Below the pieces are notes generated by a model, which did not search any database, was not told the origin of the DNA, and saw nothing but the letters and a program-made list of their open reading frames with translations. Of a DNA stretch of 64,000 nucleotides, positions 26,861 through 34,808 are shown piece after piece. Source of the stretch: Neoroseomonas eburnea (GTDB lineage Bacteria > Pseudomonadota > Alphaproteobacteria > Acetobacterales > Acetobacteraceae); the NCBI RefSeq assembly GCF_018129005.1, contig NZ_JAAEDL010000002.1:260019-324018 (forward strand), given 5' to 3'. Every line of letters begins with the position of its first letter. Position 1 is the first letter of the stretch. A program made the translations under genes and the position numbers.

Positions 26861-26994
26861 AGCTACGGGGGAGGAGAACCTCCCCCGAACCCCCTCCCTT
26901 CTTTGTCTCTTGGGAACCGACAGCGAAAGTCAGTTCCCAGGTGCCAAAGAAGGTTGAGGGGGGTGCGGGGGGAGAAGTTCCCTTCTCCCCCCGC
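26861..26994. repeat. C-type composite hairpin repeat
   Basis: CGGGGGAGG / CCTCCCCCG at 26866-26887. A central imperfect dyad starting TGGGAAC and ending GTTCCCA lies at 26911-26937. A perfect 13-bp stem GCGGGGGGAGAAG / CTTCTCCCCCCGC with loop TTCC lies at 26965-26994. The same three-part arrangement, with shared linkers CCCCCTCCCTT and CAAAGAAGG, occurs at 51663-51785. It lies directly behind the OB-fold gene (minus strand). Confidence 0.7.
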
Positions 26995-27000
26995 CCTGCG

Positions 27001-27399
27001 TCACGCCGGCGTAAACATCGGCACGGGCGCGCCGCCTTCCTCGGTCGGCTTGAGCACGACCTTCACCTTCTGCCCGATCTTCAGCGCGTCGAGATCGCAA
27101 TCCACGATGTTCGTGAAGATGCGCGGCCCTTCGTCGAGTTCGACATAGGCGAGCGCATGCGGCTCCTTCGAGCGCATGACGGTGAAGGTGTAGATGGTCC
27201 CCGTCCCCTTCGCCTCGACCAGCTCGACATTGTTCGACAGGGTGAAGGGCGAGCAGCCGCGCGGATACCAGAAGTGCTTGCCGGTATCCTTGCACTTGCC
27301 GATCAGGAACTTGCCGGCGCGTGCCGCGTCCCAGAACGGCTTGGTGGTGGGGTCTTCCTTCGGCGCCGGGATGGCGCGGTTGGCGGACATCGTCCCCAT
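27001..27399 (-). CDS. Zn-ribbon/OB-fold (DUF35) partner of thiolase
   Basis: Acyl-CoA-binding OB-fold protein, 132 aa, of the type that pairs with SCP2-like thiolases. It runs KPFWDAARAGKFLIGKCKD, HFWYPRGCSPF, GTIYTFTVMRS and IGQKVKVVL. The zinc ribbon appears degraded: only a few cysteines remain (GKCKD and RGCSP) instead of CxxC pairs. The start at 27399 follows GGAG. It lies 5 nt after the thiolase stop, so the two form one operon and likely one complex. Confidence 0.88.
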   Translation of the reverse strand: MGTMSANRAIPAPKEDPTTKPFWDAARAGKFLIGKCKDTGKHFWYPRGCSPFTLSNNVELVEAKGTGTIYTFTVMRSKEPHALAYVELDEGPRIFTNIVDCDLDALKIGQKVKVVLKPTEEGGAPVPMFTPA

Positions 27400-27404
27400 G
27401 ATGA

Positions 27405-28577
27405 TCACTCCCGCTCCATGATGAGGGTGGCGGCACCGTGCCGGTGGCCGAGCAGGCCACCGATGCCGTTGGCCAGCGCGAGCTTGCAGCCCGGCACCTG
27501 GACCTTCGCATGCGCCTCGCCGCGAAGCTGGCGCACCGCCTCGATCACCTTGGTCATGCCGCCGCGGTTGGCCGGGTGGTTGTTGCACAGCCCGCCGCCA
27601 TCGGTGTTGAAGGGCAGCTTGCCGACGCCGCTGATGAGGTTGCCGTCGGCGACGAACTTGCCGCCCTGGCCCTTCTCGCAGAAGCCCAGGTCCTCGAGCT
27701 GCATCAGCACCGTGATGGTGAAGCTGTCGTAGATCGAGGCGTACTGGATGTCGGCGGGCTTCACCTTCGCTTCCGCGAAGGCGGCCGCACCGGTGGCGCG
27801 CGCCGCGGAGTAGCTGAGGTCCACCTGGCCGCCGCCCTGGTTCTTGGTGGCTTCGGCGCAGCCGAGCACCTTCACCAGCGGACGCTTCAGCGACTTCGCG
27901 ATCTCCGGCCGCGCGACGATCAGCGCGCCGCCGCCATCGGAGATGACGCAGCAGTCGAGCCGGTGCAGCGGGTCGGCGACCATCGGCGAGTTCACCACGT
28001 CCTCGACCGTCACCACCTTCGGCAGCATGGCGTGCGGGTTGTACTGGGCGTGGGTGGAGGCCGCGACCTTGATCCAGGCGAGTTGCTCGGAGGTCGTGCC
28101 GTATTCATGCATGTGGCGCGCGGCGACCATCGCGTAGGAGGTCACGACGGTGCGCGCCATCGGGATCTCGAACGGATCGTCCGGGATGTTCGGCGCCCAG
28201 GACCGCGGCACCGTGCCCGTCGCCATGCCTTCCGCGCGCGGGCGCCCGGCGAGGGTGATCAGCGCGACGTTGCAGCGGCCTTCCTTGATGGCCTGCGCGG
28301 CATGGCCGACATGCATGACGTAGGAGCAGCCGCCCATGTCGGTGGAGTCGACATGGCGGAGCTTCGTCAGCCCCATGTAGTCCGCCTGGTTGATCGGGCC
28401 GAGGCCCGGCGCCGCGGCGGTGCAGAAGAAGCCGTCCACGTCGTCCTTGGAAAGGCCCGCATCCTGGAGAGCGCCGTAGGCGACCTCCGCATGCAGCTGT
28501 GCGACCGATTGGCCCTCGGCCTTGCGCGTCGGGTGCTCGAAGGCCCCGACGATATAGGCTGCGCCGTTGATGCTCAT
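27405..28577 (-). CDS. Thiolase family protein (SCP2-type)
   Basis: Thiolase-fold enzyme of 390 aa, of the SCP-x/acetyl-CoA acetyltransferase-like subfamily. The nucleophile region is DSTDMGGCSYVMHVGHA, with Cys about residue 84. Later blocks are CVISDGGGALIVA, YASIYDSFTITVLMQLE, NTDGGGLCNNHPANRGGM and LLGHRHGAATLIM. The last is the conserved C-terminal glycine-rich loop, lacking the usual second cysteine pattern of biosynthetic thiolases. Paired with an OB-fold protein, such enzymes usually degrade steroid or branched acyl-CoA chains; the substrate here is unknown. Confidence 0.9.
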   Translation of the reverse strand: MSINGAAYIVGAFEHPTRKAEGQSVAQLHAEVAYGALQDAGLSKDDVDGFFCTAAAPGLGPINQADYMGLTKLRHVDSTDMGGCSYVMHVGHAAQAIKEGRCNVALITLAGRPRAEGMATGTVPRSWAPNIPDDPFEIPMARTVVTSYAMVAARHMHEYGTTSEQLAWIKVAASTHAQYNPHAMLPKVVTVEDVVNSPMVADPLHRLDCCVISDGGGALIVARPEIAKSLKRPLVKVLGCAEATKNQGGGQVDLSYSAARATGAAAFAEAKVKPADIQYASIYDSFTITVLMQLEDLGFCEKGQGGKFVADGNLISGVGKLPFNTDGGGLCNNHPANRGGMTKVIEAVRQLRGEAHAKVQVPGCKLALANGIGGLLGHRHGAATLIMERE

Positions 28578-28709
28578 GGCGGGGGCGTATCCTCCTGTGT
28601 TGCGTAGCGGGCGCAGGGAAGCAGCGGTCGCCGCCGCTGTCGAGGGGGCCGCCCCCGCCCTTCCCCGCCTGGCGCCCGGAGTCCGTTCGAGAATGCCGGC
28701 ACCGGCCGC

Positions 28710-28735
28710 GAGAATGCGCCGAATGGCGCATTCTC
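28710..28735 (-). terminator. Hairpin behind the amino-acid-type receptor gene
   Basis: Perfect 11-bp stem GAGAATGCGCC / GGCGCATTCTC with a 4-nt loop, 10 nt behind the stop at 28746. There is no T-run after it. A related sequence GAGAATGCCGG lies 20 nt away. Confidence 0.6.
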
Positions 28736-28745
28736 AAACGGGCGT

Positions 28746-29771
28746 TCAGCGGAAGGGCAGGCCGTAGTGCAGCCCGCCGCGCGAAACCACGTTGTTCTGC
28801 CCGCGATGCAGGTTGATCGGCGTTTCCGGGCCGAAATTGCGATCGTAGATCTCGCCGTAGTTGCCGACCGCCTCGATGACCCGCACCACCCAGTCGCGCG
28901 GCAGGCCGAGCATGCCGCCGAGATTGTCCTCGGTGCCCAGCAGGCGCTTCAGCGCGGGATCCGTGGCGGTGCGGGCCTGGTCGCGCGCATTGGCCCGGGT
29001 GACGCCGCGCTCCTCGGCCTCGACCAGCGCGGCGAGCGTCCAGCGGGCGATCGAGAACCACTCCATGTCGCCGCGCGCGACCGAGGGACCGTAGGGGTCC
29101 CGGCTCAGCACCTCGGGCAGCACGAGGAAGTCCTGCGGATTGGGCACCTGGACCGAGACCGCCGCGGCGAGGTCCGCCGCGCCCGCCGTCACCGCGTCGC
29201 AGCGGCCGGCGAAGAAAGCCTCCAGCACGATGGCGAAGCGGTCGAAGGTCAGCGGCGTGAAGGGCTTGTTCCGCGCGCGCAGAAAGTCGCCCACCTCCGG
29301 CAGGTTGGAGCCGCCCTGGCTCGCGCAGATGGTGGCGCCGTCGAGCTGTTCCATGCGCGTGACGCCGGAGGCGCGCCGCACCATCACGCCGGTGCCGGTG
29401 TAGAAGTTCACCCCGACGAAGACGATGCCGAGATTCACGTCGCGGGAGAAGGTCATGACGGTGTCGCGTGCGAGCACGTCCACCTCGCCCGAGGACAGCG
29501 CGGTGAAGCGCGTCTGCAGCGTGACGGGCACGAAGGTCACGCGGCGCGGATCGCCGAGCACCGCCGCGGCGAGCGCGCGGCAGTAGTCCACGTCGAGCCC
29601 GCGCCATTCGCCGCGGCTGTCCGGCAGCGAGAAGCCGGCGAGCGAGCCGCCCACGCCGCAGCGCAGCGTGTTGTTCGCACGGATGCGGTCGAGCACCGGC
29701 CCCGCCTCCGCGGCCGGCGCCGCGACGGCCAGGCCGATGGCCGCAGCCACCAGGGTGAAGAAGCGCCTCAT
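28746..29771 (-). CDS. Polar amino acid-type ABC transporter substrate-binding protein
   Basis: Periplasmic receptor of the AapJ/SBP_bac_3 family, 341 aa. A signal peptide (RRFFTLVAAAIGLAVAAPAAEAG) precedes LRCGVGGSLAGFSLPDSRGEW, DVDYCRALAAAVLGD, TRFTALSSGEVDVLARDTV and TICASQGGSNLPE. The C-terminal part NYGEIYDRNFG matches general L-amino acid receptors. ATG 29771 is chosen because GGAGGG is 6 nt upstream; the ATG at 29777 would abut it. It overlaps the aminotransferase gene by 4 nt, suggesting the imported compound is the aminotransferase substrate. No permease is present. Confidence 0.88.
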   Translation of the reverse strand: MRRFFTLVAAAIGLAVAAPAAEAGPVLDRIRANNTLRCGVGGSLAGFSLPDSRGEWRGLDVDYCRALAAAVLGDPRRVTFVPVTLQTRFTALSSGEVDVLARDTVMTFSRDVNLGIVFVGVNFYTGTGVMVRRASGVTRMEQLDGATICASQGGSNLPEVGDFLRARNKPFTPLTFDRFAIVLEAFFAGRCDAVTAGAADLAAAVSVQVPNPQDFLVLPEVLSRDPYGPSVARGDMEWFSIARWTLAALVEAEERGVTRANARDQARTATDPALKRLLGTEDNLGGMLGLPRDWVVRVIEAVGNYGEIYDRNFGPETPINLHRGQNNVVSRGGLHYGLPFR

Positions 29772-31126
29772 CGCCATCCCTCCGTTGCCATGCAGGCTTC
29801 GACCAGCCGGTCCGCGATCAGCGCCACCTCCTCCTCCGTCATCGGGGTGGAGAGGGCGCCGGAGCAATTGGGCGTCAGCAGCACGCCGGCGGCGAGCATG
29901 GCCGCGTGGATGCGCGGCAGCGCAGCCGCTTCCGCAACCGTGGGCCGCGCGCTGCGGTAGTCCGTGACCGGCCGCGTGCCGAGATGCAGTCGGAAGAGCG
30001 AACCCATGCCGTCAAGCCGTGCCGGCGCGCCGGCCGCGGCGAAGCCCGCATCGGCGCGTGCGCGCAGCATGTCGCCCAGCGCATTCAGCCGCGCCACCGC
30101 CGCCGCGTCGTAGTGCGCCAACGAGGCGAGGCCCGCCGCCATGGTCAGCGGATTGGCGCTGAAGGTGCCGCCGAGCGCGACGCGCGGCTTGCCTGCCGCG
30201 TGGTCGAACACCGCCATGCGCCCGGCCGCGCCGGAGACGGCGCCGACCGGCAGGCCGCCGCCGATGATCTTGCCGAGCGTCACGAAATCGGGCGCGAGGC
30301 CGAAGAGCGGCGAGACGCCCGCGAAGCCGAGGCGGAAATTCACCACCTCGTCCACGATCAGCAGGATGCCGTCGCGCGCGCAGGCCTCCCGCACCGCGGC
30401 GATGACCTCGGCCGGCATCGCCACCATGCCGGCCTTCGAGGCATGCGGATCGAGCACGATGGCGGCGAGGCCCGGCCCGTGGCGCCGCAGGATGGCGGCG
30501 CAACGGTCGGCGTCGGCGTAAGGGAGCACGACGGTGTCGGCCAGCACCGCCGGCGGCGTGCCCTTGGCGTAGGGAACGGAGGCCGGATTGCCCTCGGCGT
30601 CGTCCCAGTTGGCCGGCGTGCTGTCGAGGCTGACCTCCATGTGGTCGTAGGAGCCGTGGTAGCAGCCTTCGAACTTCGCGATGCGGTGGCGGCCGGTGAT
30701 CCCGCGCGCGCCCTTCACCGCGGCGAGCAGCGCCTCGGTGCCCGAATTGCAGAAGCGGGTCTGTTCCAGCGCCGGATTGCGGGCGGCAAGCGCCTCGGCG
30801 AGCGCGATCTCGCCTTCCGTCGGCAGGCCGAAGGCCGTGCCTCGGCCGATCGCCTCGGTCAGTGCCGCGACGATCGGCGGGAAGGCATGGCCGTGCACCA
30901 GCGAGAAGAAGTTGTTCGCGCAGTCGAGAATGCGGCGGCCGTCGATGTCGAGGATCCAGCAGCCCTGCCCGCGCGCCGCGTAGGGCGGATGGGGCGCGAA
31001 CCAGGAGGCGTGGCGCATGGACCCGCCGGGGACGACGCGCTGCTCCCTGAGGAACGCCGCGGCGGAGCGCGACAGCGGCGGATCGAGCCCGACCTCGTTG
31101 GTGCGGCGTGGCGCGGCTTCGTTCAT
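29768..31126 (-). CDS. Class III aminotransferase, glutamate-1-semialdehyde mutase-like
   Basis: PLP enzyme of 452 aa. The internal aldimine lysine lies in VTLGKIIGGGLPVGA, the PLP phosphate loop is FCNSGTEALLAAVKGARG, and the conserved acidic residue is in LLIVDEVVNFRLG. It resembles HemL but lacks strict HemL context: it overlaps a periplasmic receptor gene and faces an RpiR-type regulator. This points to catabolism of an amino compound rather than haem synthesis. An AWFAPHPPYAARGQG segment near the N-terminus is typical of these HemL-like catabolic enzymes. Confidence 0.88.
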   Translation of the reverse strand: MNEAAPRRTNEVGLDPPLSRSAAAFLREQRVVPGGSMRHASWFAPHPPYAARGQGCWILDIDGRRILDCANNFFSLVHGHAFPPIVAALTEAIGRGTAFGLPTEGEIALAEALAARNPALEQTRFCNSGTEALLAAVKGARGITGRHRIAKFEGCYHGSYDHMEVSLDSTPANWDDAEGNPASVPYAKGTPPAVLADTVVLPYADADRCAAILRRHGPGLAAIVLDPHASKAGMVAMPAEVIAAVREACARDGILLIVDEVVNFRLGFAGVSPLFGLAPDFVTLGKIIGGGLPVGAVSGAAGRMAVFDHAAGKPRVALGGTFSANPLTMAAGLASLAHYDAAAVARLNALGDMLRARADAGFAAAGAPARLDGMGSLFRLHLGTRPVTDYRSARPTVAEAAALPRIHAAMLAAGVLLTPNCSGALSTPMTEEEVALIADRLVEACMATEGWR

Positions 31127-31152
31127 CGCGGGCCTCTCTGCTGACCGGCTGA

Positions 31153-31197
31153 CTGAACCATATGATCCATTTCCTGCGCAACTGAATCATTTGGTCC
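31153..31197. promoter_or_regulatory. Tandem operator-like repeats between aminotransferase and RpiR genes
   Basis: CTGAACCATATGATCC (31153-31168) and CTGAATCATTTGGTCC (31182-31197) match at 13 of 16 positions and start 29 bp apart. Each is also a rough palindrome around CATATG or CATTTG. They fill the 87-nt gap between the divergent genes and are markedly AT-richer than their surroundings, as expected of a regulator-binding promoter region. Confidence 0.55.
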
Positions 31198-31213
31198 TTC
31201 TGTGCGGCATGCG

Positions 31214-32140
31214 ATGATCCGGCCCATGGACTCGGACGAAACCGCCGCCGCGCTGACCGCCCTGCTGCCGGAGGTCGGAGCGCAGATGGCCGGCGCGGCG
31301 CGCCACATCCTGGCGCATCCGCAGGATGTGGCGGTGTTCTCGATGCGCGAGCTGGCGCGGCGCGCGGGCGTGCCGCCGGTGACGCTGGTGCGCCTCGCGC
31401 AGCGCCTCGGCCTGCCGGGCTATGCCGCGCTGCGCCGGCGCTACGTGGAGGGCGTGCGTGCCGGCCGCGTCTTCGGCGCGGCGGCGACGCGCAACACGGA
31501 AGCCGCCCGCGGCATCGCCGCCGCCGCGGCACGCAGCGGGGATGCCGGCGGCTTCGCGGCCGAGTTCTTCGCCGCCGAGCACGACATCCTGCGCGCGGCG
31601 GAATCCGGCCTGAACGCAGCGGCACTCGATGAGGCGGTGGAGTTGCTGGCCGGGGCGCGGCGGGTCTTCGTCGCGGCGCGGCGCACCCCCTTCCCTGCCG
31701 CCTTCGCGCTGGCCTATGCGCTGCGCAAGGCGCGGCCCGACGTGCTGATGCTGGACGACATCGCCGGCGCGCCGGAGGCGCCGCTCGAGGACCTGGAGCG
31801 CGGCGACGTGATCGTCGCCATCACCTTCGCCCCGTACAGCCGCCTGGTGCTCGGCCTGGTGGAACGGGCGGCGCGGGCGGGGGCGCGGGTGATCGGGCTG
31901 TCGGATTCCGGCGCGACGCCGCTCGCGCGGCTGGCGGGGCGGCTGCTGTTCGTGGCGCCGACGGCCTCGCGCGCCTTTCCGGAATCGGCGCTGGGCGCGC
32001 TGGCGCTGGCGAACCTGCTGGTGGCCATGACGGTGGCGCGGCTCGGTGCGCCGGCGCAGCGGCGCATCCGGGCGAACGAGCAGCGGATCGTGGCCTCGGG
32101 GGAATACCTCGAGGCCGGCACCGCGATGCGCCGGCGGTAG
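31214..32140 (+). CDS. MurR/RpiR-family transcriptional regulator
   Basis: Sugar-isomerase-type regulator of about 308 aa. The N-terminal HTH_6 domain is seen as HPQDVAVFSMRELARRAGVP and TLVRLAQRLGLPGYAALRR. The C-terminal SIS domain is seen as GARRVFVAARRTPFPAAFA, ERGDVIVAITFAPYSRLVL and GARVIGLSDSGATPLARLA, which usually binds a phosphosugar or amino-sugar. Start ATG 31214 or 31226. It is divergent from the aminotransferase-receptor pair and probably regulates it through the tandem sites at 31153. Confidence 0.9.
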   Translation: MIRPMDSDETAAALTALLPEVGAQMAGAARHILAHPQDVAVFSMRELARRAGVPPVTLVRLAQRLGLPGYAALRRRYVEGVRAGRVFGAAATRNTEAARGIAAAAARSGDAGGFAAEFFAAEHDILRAAESGLNAAALDEAVELLAGARRVFVAARRTPFPAAFALAYALRKARPDVLMLDDIAGAPEAPLEDLERGDVIVAITFAPYSRLVLGLVERAARAGARVIGLSDSGATPLARLAGRLLFVAPTASRAFPESALGALALANLLVAMTVARLGAPAQRRIRANEQRIVASGEYLEAGTAMRRR

Positions 32141-32252
32141 CGCGCATCCCTATCCGGCGGAACCGCCCGGTCGGGCGAGGATGCTCGCCACATCGACAGG
32201 CCGGGACGGTTGCCGTGCGGCGGAGGGGGCGGCAACCGCCGCAGGGCGGGTG

Positions 32253-33641
32253 CTACGCCCGCTCCCCGATGTCCCACCACAACCCGGCCATCAGCCCGAG
32301 ACCCTCGCGCAGCAGGGGCGCCAGGGCGTGCTCGTCTGGCCCATGCTGGTTGCAGCCGGGATAGGAATTCGGGATCCAGATCGCAGGCACGCCGAGGATC
32401 TGGCGGAACAGCTCGGTCGGCGAGGAACCGGAGGAATTCGGCAGCAGGTTCGGCTTGCGGTTGCTGCTGCGCGCCAGGCTTTCGACGACGCGCTTCACCC
32501 AGGGATCGTCCGGCGGCGTGCGGGACGCCGCGAACATGGCGCGGTTCATCACCTCCTGCACCTTCACCATGCCGAAGCCCTTGGCTTCGAGGTGACGGCG
32601 GAGCGCCGGAACGATTGTCTCGGCCGGCACGTCCACGGTGTGGCGCACCTGCAGGCGCGCCCGCGCGCGGCCCTGCACGGCATTGGTCGGGGCATCCGGA
32701 TGGCCGCAGGTGAAGGCGAGCACGATGACGCTGGTCCAGCCGTAGATCCTGCGCGGCCGGGACAGGCCCGGCTCGCCCCAGTCGGGGCTCGCCTGGGGCA
32801 TGCCGGGCATGTCCTCGATCGTCAGCGCGTCGATCGCGTCGTTGACGGAGGCCGGGACGCTCTTCGGCAGCCAGTCCTCCACCAGGATCTTCCCGCGCGG
32901 CGTGACGATGGTGGACAGCGCATGCGCCAGCACGAAGCCGGCATCGTCCAGCACGCCGCCGAAATGCCCGGAATGATGCTCGGTGGCGCGGAAATCCACG
33001 ATCAGGTCGAAGGCGACGGCGCCACGTGCGCCGAGCGACAGCTCCGGCAGGAAGGTGGTCTGCCGCGGGCCGTCGAGGGCGATGAACACATCCGCCGCGC
33101 AGCGGTCCTTGTGGCGTTCGAGGAATTCGGCGAGGCCGGGGGAGCCGACCTCCTCCCCAGTCTCGACCAGCAGCTTCACGTTGAAGCCGAGCGCGCCGCG
33201 TTCGGCGAGCGTCGCGCGCAGCGCCTCGATGGCGATCAGGTGCTGGCCCTTGTTGTCCGCCGTGCCGCGGCCGTACCAGCGGTCGCCCTCGACGGTGACG
33301 GCCCAGGGGTCGCGGCCGTTGGACCATTGCGGCGCCAGGCCGCGCACCACGTCGCCATGGCCATAGAGCAGCACGGTGGGGCGGGACGCATCTTCGATGC
33401 GCGTCGCCAGCAGCACCGGGCCGCAGCCGGCTTCGGGGTTCTCCAGCACCTCGTGCGTGAAGCCCATCCCGGCGAGCAACGGCGGCAGCGCGCTGTCGCA
33501 GTAGCGGCGCAGGTCCGGCAGGCGTTCCGGCAACTGGCTTTCGGTCGGCACGGCGACGAGGTCGCGCAGATGCGCGAGATAGGCGCCGCTGTCGAAGCAT
33601 TCATGGGCACGGGCGACGGCGCCGCTGCGGGTTCCGGGCAT
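32253..33641 (-). CDS. M20-family metallopeptidase
   Basis: Zinc-dependent exopeptidase or deacylase, 462 aa. Metal and catalytic blocks of the M20 family are present: VLLYGHGDVV (first His), GRGTADNKGQHLIA (bridging Asp), LVETGEEVGSPGL (catalytic Glu pair). The dimerisation domain begins near VAFDLIVDFRATEHHSGHFGG. The C-terminal metal ligand lies in the GCNQHGPDEHAL region. The ATG at 33641 follows GAGGAG. There is no signal peptide, so it acts in the cytoplasm. The substrate is unknown; length and motifs fit dipeptidases and acylase-like carboxypeptidases. Confidence 0.9.
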   Translation of the reverse strand: MPGTRSGAVARAHECFDSGAYLAHLRDLVAVPTESQLPERLPDLRRYCDSALPPLLAGMGFTHEVLENPEAGCGPVLLATRIEDASRPTVLLYGHGDVVRGLAPQWSNGRDPWAVTVEGDRWYGRGTADNKGQHLIAIEALRATLAERGALGFNVKLLVETGEEVGSPGLAEFLERHKDRCAADVFIALDGPRQTTFLPELSLGARGAVAFDLIVDFRATEHHSGHFGGVLDDAGFVLAHALSTIVTPRGKILVEDWLPKSVPASVNDAIDALTIEDMPGMPQASPDWGEPGLSRPRRIYGWTSVIVLAFTCGHPDAPTNAVQGRARARLQVRHTVDVPAETIVPALRRHLEAKGFGMVKVQEVMNRAMFAASRTPPDDPWVKRVVESLARSSNRKPNLLPNSSGSSPTELFRQILGVPAIWIPNSYPGCNQHGPDEHALAPLLREGLGLMAGLWWDIGERA

Positions 33642-34002
33642 GCGATGGCTCCTCTTCGGGAGGATCATCGCGCAGGAGGCGCGTGGCGCAAATCGCGCAG
33701 GAGGGGCGTGGCGCAAATCGCGCGGAATGCGCCTGGCGCAAATCGTGCGGACCAGCGGCCGAAGCAAAGGCGCGGGCGCACCCTCACGAAACGACGTGGC
33801 GGCCGAGGCGTCGGCCTCGGGCCTGGAGCGCACAGCGCGACTGCGCGTGGCAAGACCTTGTCGCCGGCTCGCCACGGTCCTGCGAGGGCGAGGCGGGCGG
33901 ATGCCCGCGGCCCGCCGTCTCAGGGGAAGGAAGCGGTTCCCGCCGGGCCCGTGCGGGATTGCACGGCGCCCGGCGGGGGTTCACTGCCGGCTGGGGGGCA
34001 AG
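33642..34002. other. 361-nt intergenic region with 25-bp tandem repeat
   Basis: Between the M35 protease stop and the M20 start, both on the minus strand. The first 100 nt hold three tandem 25-bp units (33668-33742); the remainder, 33760-34000, is GC-rich with no convincing gene or dyad. The promoter of the M20 gene must lie here or overlap the repeats. Confidence 0.55.
33668..33742. repeat. 25-bp tandem repeat, three units
   Basis: Units at 33668-33692, 33693-33717 and 33718-33742, each starting TCGCGC and ending GGCGCAAA. Units one and two differ at a single base; unit three diverges in the middle. A partial fourth unit (TCGTGCGG) follows. Since 25 is not a multiple of three, the repeat is unlikely to be coding. 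Confidence 0.8.
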
Positions 34003-34623
34003 TCAGCGCGGCAGGAACTCGGCGAAGTATTCGTAGCTGTCGGCGTTCATCTGCGCGGCAGCGGGGTCGTCCTTGGCCAGCGCCTCGGCACCGCGGGGCT
34101 GGTAGGCGTGGTCGCGCGTGCCGAGCGCCAGGTGGCTCATCTCATGCAGGACGATGCCGCCCTGGCTGTCCTGGCCGCTGCGCGCGGCGCGGAAATAGGC
34201 GGGGCAGAGGCCCATCGTCTCGCGCGCATTCCCGCCCCAGCGGACATAGGCGAAGGTCGAGCCGCGGCAGGCATCGGCGCGGTTGCATTCGTAGGCGATC
34301 CGCCCTTCGCGCTCGTCGAGGCCGGCGGCGATGGCGCGGAAGTTCTTGGCGATGGCACCCGCCGGGTTGGAGCCGAAGAAGCGCGCCAGGTGCGGCCTGG
34401 TCGCCTCGATGTCCAGGGTGAGCGCGGCGATGGCGCGGTTGGTCATCTGGCGGGCATCGGCGAAGCCGCGGCGGACGACGACCATCTGTTCGGCGGTGCA
34501 GGTGCCGTTGCGCGTCAGCTCCGGGGCCTGGCCCTGCTGACCCTTCGTGCCCTGCGCGGCGGCCGGCAGCGGCGCCAGCGCGATGGCGGCGAGAGCGGCG
34601 GCGGTTGCGAAGGTCTTGCGCAT
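34003..34623 (-). CDS. M35-like (deuterolysin/aspzincin) metalloendopeptidase
   Basis: Secreted zinc protease of 206 aa. The signal peptide is RKTFATAAALAAIALAPLPAAAQ. The aspzincin signature is complete: HEMSH with the catalytic Glu, followed by GTRDHAY, which supplies the third ligand Asp, and a C-terminal NADSYEYFAEFL segment. Four cysteines (GTC, YECN, DAC, GLC) could form disulfides. M35 enzymes are best known from fungi and from peptidyl-Lys proteases; bacterial members are scattered. It is flanked by unrelated genes and is probably a single transcription unit. Confidence 0.85.
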   Translation of the reverse strand: MRKTFATAAALAAIALAPLPAAAQGTKGQQGQAPELTRNGTCTAEQMVVVRRGFADARQMTNRAIAALTLDIEATRPHLARFFGSNPAGAIAKNFRAIAAGLDEREGRIAYECNRADACRGSTFAYVRWGGNARETMGLCPAYFRAARSGQDSQGGIVLHEMSHLALGTRDHAYQPRGAEALAKDDPAAAQMNADSYEYFAEFLPR

Positions 34624-34777
34624 CTTTCGGTTTGCCTCGGGTTCGAGTGGCAGACGAAAGATGCGTCAGCGCGACGGATCCGGCGCTGAAACGGTTCAGG
34701 CGCGCTGCCGCGGTTCCGCCATGATTCGCGGAGCGGTGGTTCACCCCTTCGGCGCGACGGCCGGGTCGTGAAGGCCG

Positions 34778-34796
34778 GAGGGGCAGCGCCCCTCCA
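34778..34796. repeat. Lone B-module hairpin
   Basis: GGAGGGGC / GCCCCTCC with loop AGC, 12 nt behind the tcuB stop (minus strand). It is the same core as the other B modules. Confidence 0.65.
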
Positions 34797-34808
34797 ACCC
34801 CGCGCCCC

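Noticed and set aside
29768..31126. hemL (glutamate-1-semialdehyde mutase)
   Set aside because: The fold matches, but overlap with a periplasmic receptor gene and a divergent RpiR regulator argue for a catabolic aminotransferase.
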